Part shown: positions 58,732-64,000 of the stretch, in pieces
Numbering within the stretch: position 1 is the stretch's first letter
Layout of the letters: each line of letters opens with the position of its first letter
Assembly (NCBI GenBank): GCA_017468425.1
Contig: JAFUIO010000013.1
Coordinates: forward strand, 1 to 64,000
Length of the DNA stretch: 64,000 bases
Source: Clostridia bacterium
GTDB lineage: Bacteria > Bacillota > Clostridia > Oscillospirales > Acutalibacteraceae
Reading direction: 5' to 3'
Program-made: the position numbers and the translations under genes
Notes under the pieces: model-generated
What the model saw: the letters and a program-made list of their open reading frames with translations, nothing else
Told to the model about the DNA's origin: nothing
Databases searched by the model: none

Positions 58732-59700
58732 ATGTTAAGCAGAATTTTATCTTTTTTCTTTATGCTTACTCTGCACATAACTTCATATTTCGGTTTACCG
58801 TTTGACAGTTATGAACAGAAGAAGCTTTTCAATGATGCTGATTTCATAAACGGATTTACCGTTATGTCACAGCAAACAGAAAACGGTGCAGGTGTGCCTT
58901 CAGGTGATTTTACTTATAACGAAAGCGAAGCAACTCCTGCGTGGATGATTGCACAATGGAACAGCGGAAACTGCCTTTGGGAGAACAGAATTGACAGTGA
59001 TAAATACACTATCACCGATGGTCTTACCAAAACTGTTACATACAACCCTGAAGACAAATCTGTTTCAATGCGTCTTAATGCAAGCAATGTATATAACGGT
59101 GAATCCGCAACATATGAAAACTGGCCTCACCTGCTTCTTGAACAATCACCTATCTGCGATTATCAGTTATTGAGCGATGAGGATAAAGCTTTTTATAACT
59201 GCTCTGCAGACAGAATTGTATTGAACCTTGATATAAGACTTAAGGATTTTGTTGACACAACAAATAAAGAAGGCGTGAATGCAACGCAGTTTCTTGCTTA
59301 CTTTTATCTTAAAGGAACCGAAAGTCACGATTTCATCTGGTTTGGTGTAAATCTTTTTGACGACAGAGGACCTGCAGACACAACGTGGGCGCTTGACAAA
59401 GGCAGCGGTCAGATGATTTATTGCCTTTCATCAAAAGACACTTACGGCTCTGACAGAAAGTCGCTTTTCAGAAACGGAAAGCCTTATGTTTCAGATGAAT
59501 GGACTCATGTAGAGGTTGACCTTACTCCTCACATCGAAAAAGCAATGAAAGCAGCAAATAAATCTGACACTTTTTCAAGAGAAGTAAAAAAAGAAGATTT
59601 CTATATCGGCGGCACAAACATCGGTTTTGAAATTCACGGAAATTACGATTGTACTGTGGATATTAAAAACTTCAACCTGACATCATATAATAAGAAATAA
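58732..59700 (+). CDS. Probable secreted protein of unknown function
   Basis: A 322-aa protein 9 bp after mscL. Residues 1-20 (SRILSFFFMLTLHITSYF) can act as a signal peptide or membrane anchor; the site AAGG is very close to the ATG, so translation may depend on the upstream gene. The body is rich in Asp/Asn/Tyr/Trp and reads like a beta-sandwich, for example WTHVEVDLTPHIEKAM and TNIGFEIHGNYDCTVDIK near the end, a pattern of carbohydrate-binding modules. I do not recognise a family. Confidence 0.6.
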   Translation: MLSRILSFFFMLTLHITSYFGLPFDSYEQKKLFNDADFINGFTVMSQQTENGAGVPSGDFTYNESEATPAWMIAQWNSGNCLWENRIDSDKYTITDGLTKTVTYNPEDKSVSMRLNASNVYNGESATYENWPHLLLEQSPICDYQLLSDEDKAFYNCSADRIVLNLDIRLKDFVDTTNKEGVNATQFLAYFYLKGTESHDFIWFGVNLFDDRGPADTTWALDKGSGQMIYCLSSKDTYGSDRKSLFRNGKPYVSDEWTHVEVDLTPHIEKAMKAANKSDTFSREVKKEDFYIGGTNIGFEIHGNYDCTVDIKNFNLTSYNKK

Positions 59701-59706
59701 AGTTAA

Positions 59707-59729
59707 GGGTGTATCAATACGATACACCC
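59707..59729 (+). terminator. Terminator-like hairpin before the DUF1624 gene
   Basis: GGGTGTATC/GATACACCC, perfect 9-bp stem with loop AATAC, followed by TGTTTTTG. The next start codon is only 21 bp away with no clear promoter, so partial read-through is likely. Confidence 0.75.
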
Positions 59730-59749
59730 TGTTTTTGAAAGGAAGTAAA

Positions 59750-60484
59750 ATGAAAAACAGATATACTTCTTTAGATATTTTAAGAGCACTGGCACTTATC
59801 AGTATGATTATTTTCCACACCGTATGGGATTTAGTTTATATTTTCAGAATTGATATGCCATGGTTTAAAAACGACATAGGCGAAATATGGCAGCAAAGCA
59901 TTATGTGGACCTTTGTTTTAATTTCGGGTTACTGCTTCAGTTTAGGCAAAAAACGGCTTAAAAGGGCAATTACGGTAATAATTTGCTCTGTTATAATAAG
60001 TGTTGTAACTTTCGTGTTTATGCCTGAGAATCTGATACTTTTCGGAGTGCTTTGTTTTATGGGCACAGCAATGCTCATTGCTATTCCCCTTGACAAGATT
60101 TTCAGAAAAATCCCTGCCGTGTGTGGTTTTACGATTTCGGCTATTCTTTTTGCACTTACTAAAAATATTGTTGAGAGAGAAATTTCACTTTTTGGCTTTG
60201 AGTTATTTCAGGTGCCGTATTTTTTGTACAAGAATCATTTTACTGCTTTTCTCGGCTTTCCACCCTATGGATTTACAACAGCCGACTATGCACCGATAAT
60301 ACCCTGGATTTTTCTTTTCTTTTGCGGATATTTCTTATTCAGGCTTTCAGAGAAAAAAGATTGGCTTAAGCACCTTTCTTTTGTTTCCTGCAAACCGCTT
60401 GAATTCATCGGCAGAAATACTCTGTGGATTTATATGATTCATCAGCCTGTGATTTATGGCATTTTATATCTGATATTCAAGTAA
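59750..60484 (+). CDS. DUF1624/heparan-alpha-glucosaminide acetyltransferase-like membrane protein
   Basis: A 244-aa integral membrane protein with about seven helices. The start at 59750 (MKNRYTSLDILRAL) has GGAAG upstream; an in-frame TTG 15 bp earlier covers that site. LDILRALALISMIIFHTVWD and the C-terminal EFIGRNTLWIYMIHQPVIYG are the DUF1624/HGSNAT signatures. Members are thought to acylate sugars or glycans across the membrane; the substrate is not visible. Confidence 0.85.
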   Translation: MKNRYTSLDILRALALISMIIFHTVWDLVYIFRIDMPWFKNDIGEIWQQSIMWTFVLISGYCFSLGKKRLKRAITVIICSVIISVVTFVFMPENLILFGVLCFMGTAMLIAIPLDKIFRKIPAVCGFTISAILFALTKNIVEREISLFGFELFQVPYFLYKNHFTAFLGFPPYGFTTADYAPIIPWIFLFFCGYFLFRLSEKKDWLKHLSFVSCKPLEFIGRNTLWIYMIHQPVIYGILYLIFK

Positions 60485-60490
60485 AAAATC

Positions 60491-60519
60491 AAGCATCAGT
60501 AGTTTTTCTGCTGATGCTT
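60491..60519. terminator. Bidirectional terminator
   Basis: AAGCATCAG/CTGATGCTT (9 bp) between the convergent DUF1624 and ribokinase genes; T-rich on both sides. Confidence 0.85.
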
Positions 60520-60524
60520 TCGTT

Positions 60525-61385
60525 TTACATATAAGGGATTGATTCTGCTGCACCTAAAACAGTTATGGCTTTTGCGGCAGCTTTTGTGGCAATACAGAGT
60601 GCCTCACTTACACTTTTACCTTTTGCTATAGTTGCAATGAAATAGCCTGTGAAGGTATCGCCTGCAGCGGTTGTGTCAACAACCTCCGCTTTTTCTGCTT
60701 CAACTGCAATTTTTTCATTCTTATTGAAATATATTGCGCCTTTATCACCTAAAGTCAGCACAAATTCGGATGCAGGGTATTTTTCAATAAGTTCAGTGAT
60801 TATATTGTTTACGTCTTTTTCCCCAGTTAATGCTTCACCCTCAACTTCATTGAGAATAAACAAACTGACTTTTTCGAGAGAAAAATCTGTAATGTTTTCA
60901 GTTATGGGTGACGGATTAAAAATAATTTTCAAGCCTTTTTCATATGCCTTGTCAATAACATAAGATACAATATTTGTTTCATTCTGCAACACAAGAAAAT
61001 CGCCCTGCGAAAAATTACTCAGAATTTCATCTGCATAATCTTCACTTATGCTCTGATTTGCACCGCCGAAAAGTAAAATACAGTTTTCACCCTTTTCATC
61101 GACCTGAATTATTGCGTGACCTGTGGGAATATCAGAAAAACGCACATAGTCAGTATTTACGTTATCACTTTTCAGAAAATCCACAAGAAATATGCCGTCT
61201 TCGCCTACCGCACCTGCGTGATAAACCATTAGCCCTGCTCTTGCCATCGCAACGGACTGATTAAGACCTTTTCCGCCGACTTTTCTTATAAGTTCTTTTG
61301 ATTTAACCGTTTCACCCGGGGTAACAAAATTTTTAACTTTATAAACATAGTCAATGTTAAGTGAGCCGAAATTCAAAACTTTCAT
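60525..61385 (-). CDS. rbsK: Ribokinase
   Basis: A 286-aa PfkB-family kinase, ribose to ribose-5-phosphate. Start at 61385 with AGAGGA 5 nt upstream. Motifs: NFGSLNIDYVYKV, GGKGLNQSVAMARAG (PfkB signature 1), DTTAAGDTFTGYF (signature 2 with the catalytic Asp). Adjacent genes do not include a ribose transporter; it lies 11 bp behind ligA and is probably co-transcribed with it. Another pentose or sugar specificity cannot be ruled out. Confidence 0.88.
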   Translation of the reverse strand: MKVLNFGSLNIDYVYKVKNFVTPGETVKSKELIRKVGGKGLNQSVAMARAGLMVYHAGAVGEDGIFLVDFLKSDNVNTDYVRFSDIPTGHAIIQVDEKGENCILLFGGANQSISEDYADEILSNFSQGDFLVLQNETNIVSYVIDKAYEKGLKIIFNPSPITENITDFSLEKVSLFILNEVEGEALTGEKDVNNIITELIEKYPASEFVLTLGDKGAIYFNKNEKIAVEAEKAEVVDTTAAGDTFTGYFIATIAKGKSVSEALCIATKAAAKAITVLGAAESIPYM

Positions 61386-61396
61386 AAATTCCTCTT

Positions 61397-63431
<2,035 letters not shown>

Positions 63432-63482
63432 GGTTTGTGGTAATATATATTTGTAATCCGTACAGGAAAGGAGATTACTTTT

Positions 63483-64000
63483 ATGAAAAGCAATTTAATA
63501 ATAACAATCAGCCGTGAATTCGGAAGCGGCGGACGTGAAATAGGCGAAAAACTCGCTATGGAGCTTGGTATTCCATACTATGATAAAACTATAATCGATA
63601 AAACTGCAAAAGAAACAGGCTTCTGTGCAGAATTCATTGAAAAAGAAGAACAGAAAGTTACAACCAGTCTGCTTTTTAACCTTGCTACAAACACATATAC
63701 TTTCGGCAATATGATGTCACATTACGGTCAGTCACTTTCCGACCAGGTTTTCCAGGCTGAATCAAAAGTTATCAAAGACCTTGCCAAAGAAGGTTCATGC
63801 GTTATCGTGGGCAGATGCGCTGATTATATTCTTAAAAATCAGTTCCCCTGCTTCAATGTTTTCATTTGCGCAGATTTCGAAAAGAGATGCGAAAGAGCTG
63901 TTGAAAAATACGGCATAAACAAAAATGAAGTTAACGATATCGTAAAGAAAACCGACAAAGCAAGAATCAGACACAATCAGTTTTACGGCTCACAGGATTG
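63483..64000 (+). CDS. Cytidylate kinase-like protein, 3' end beyond the window
   Basis: The first 172 codons of a gene cut by the window edge; the frame is open to base 64000. It starts at 63483 behind GGAAAGGAG. Features: ITISREFGSGGREIGEKLA, a P-loop variant of the cytidylate_kin2 group, PYYDKTIID, VIVGRCADYIL and RIRHNQFYG. The family includes proteins that phosphorylate CMP-like molecules or have unknown substrates. It is divergent from ligA. Confidence 0.85.
   Translation, partial: MKSNLIITISREFGSGGREIGEKLAMELGIPYYDKTIIDKTAKETGFCAEFIEKEEQKVTTSLLFNLATNTYTFGNMMSHYGQSLSDQVFQAESKVIKDLAKEGSCVIVGRCADYILKNQFPCFNVFICADFEKRCERAVEKYGINKNEVNDIVKKTDKARIRHNQFYGSQD

Noticed and set aside
60525..61385. 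Part of a ribose or inositol transport operon
   Set aside because: No transporter or regulator is adjacent; the gene follows ligA only.

Overview
The window looks like the chromosome of a spore-forming, low-to-moderate-GC anaerobe of the class Clostridia, most likely a gut Oscillospirales/Ruminococcaceae-type organism. The grounds are AGGAGG-type ribosome binding sites, consensus sigma-A promoters, a dipicolinate synthase pair (endospore coat-stage metabolism), a SCIFF peptide with its radical-SAM maturase (a Clostridia hallmark), a type III pantothenate kinase beside an ECF transporter S component, and many glycoside hydrolases and surface proteins. The genus cannot be fixed from sequence alone. 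No rRNA, tRNA, CRISPR array, insertion sequence or prophage was seen.

Layout. 1-5 kb: a nested palindromic repeat, a secreted NlpC/P60-ricin-InlB-repeat protein divergent from a small XRE regulator with two clear operators, and a secreted leucine-rich-repeat/fibronectin-like protein. 5-12.3 kb (minus strand): a membrane serine hydrolase of beta-lactamase fold, an M20 peptidase, a GH106-like glycosidase, then an ECF S component and coaX (pantothenate/CoA salvage). 12.4-23.6 kb (plus strand): a radical-SAM activase-like protein, then a myo-inositol operon led by a secreted metallophosphoesterase and a GPH-type symporter, followed by iolC, iolB, iolD, iolE, a 65-aa unknown, iolA and iolG. iolJ and iolR are absent from the window. 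23.6-27 kb: two XRE regulators with TPR-like tails flank a Gfo/Idh/MocA protein that lacks the usual EKP lysine.

27-34.6 kb (minus strand): a six-gene operon combining an Old-Yellow-Enzyme/Fe-S reductase, an SDR, a fumarate-reductase-type flavoprotein, a xylose-isomerase-like TIM barrel, a GH3 glycosidase and an alpha/beta hydrolase. This is the most plausible undescribed catabolic system here, a candidate for reductive processing of a glycosylated, possibly esterified, plant or host compound. 35.3-40.4 kb (minus strand): a salvage operon with a secreted ceramidase-like amidase, an N-acetylglucosamine-type kinase, a SIS protein and a GH84 glycosidase; it points to host glycan or glycolipid use.

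40.6-43.5 kb: the SCIFF locus (scfA with an extra seventh Cys, an intervening terminator-like hairpin, scfB) translationally linked to an Orn/Lys/Arg-decarboxylase family PLP enzyme. 43.7-47.1 kb: a zinc-ribbon membrane protein and dpaAB behind a sigma-K-like promoter. 47.3-54.1 kb: murC co-directional with two tail-anchored metallophosphoesterases and a GH2 beta-galactosidase. 54.1-58.1 kb: a GntR(YtrA)-ABC transporter operon with a perfect operator and a possible divergent 34-aa membrane peptide. 58.2-64 kb: mscL, a secreted unknown, a DUF1624-type membrane protein, ribokinase, ligA, and the 5' part of a cytidylate-kinase-like gene that runs off the window.
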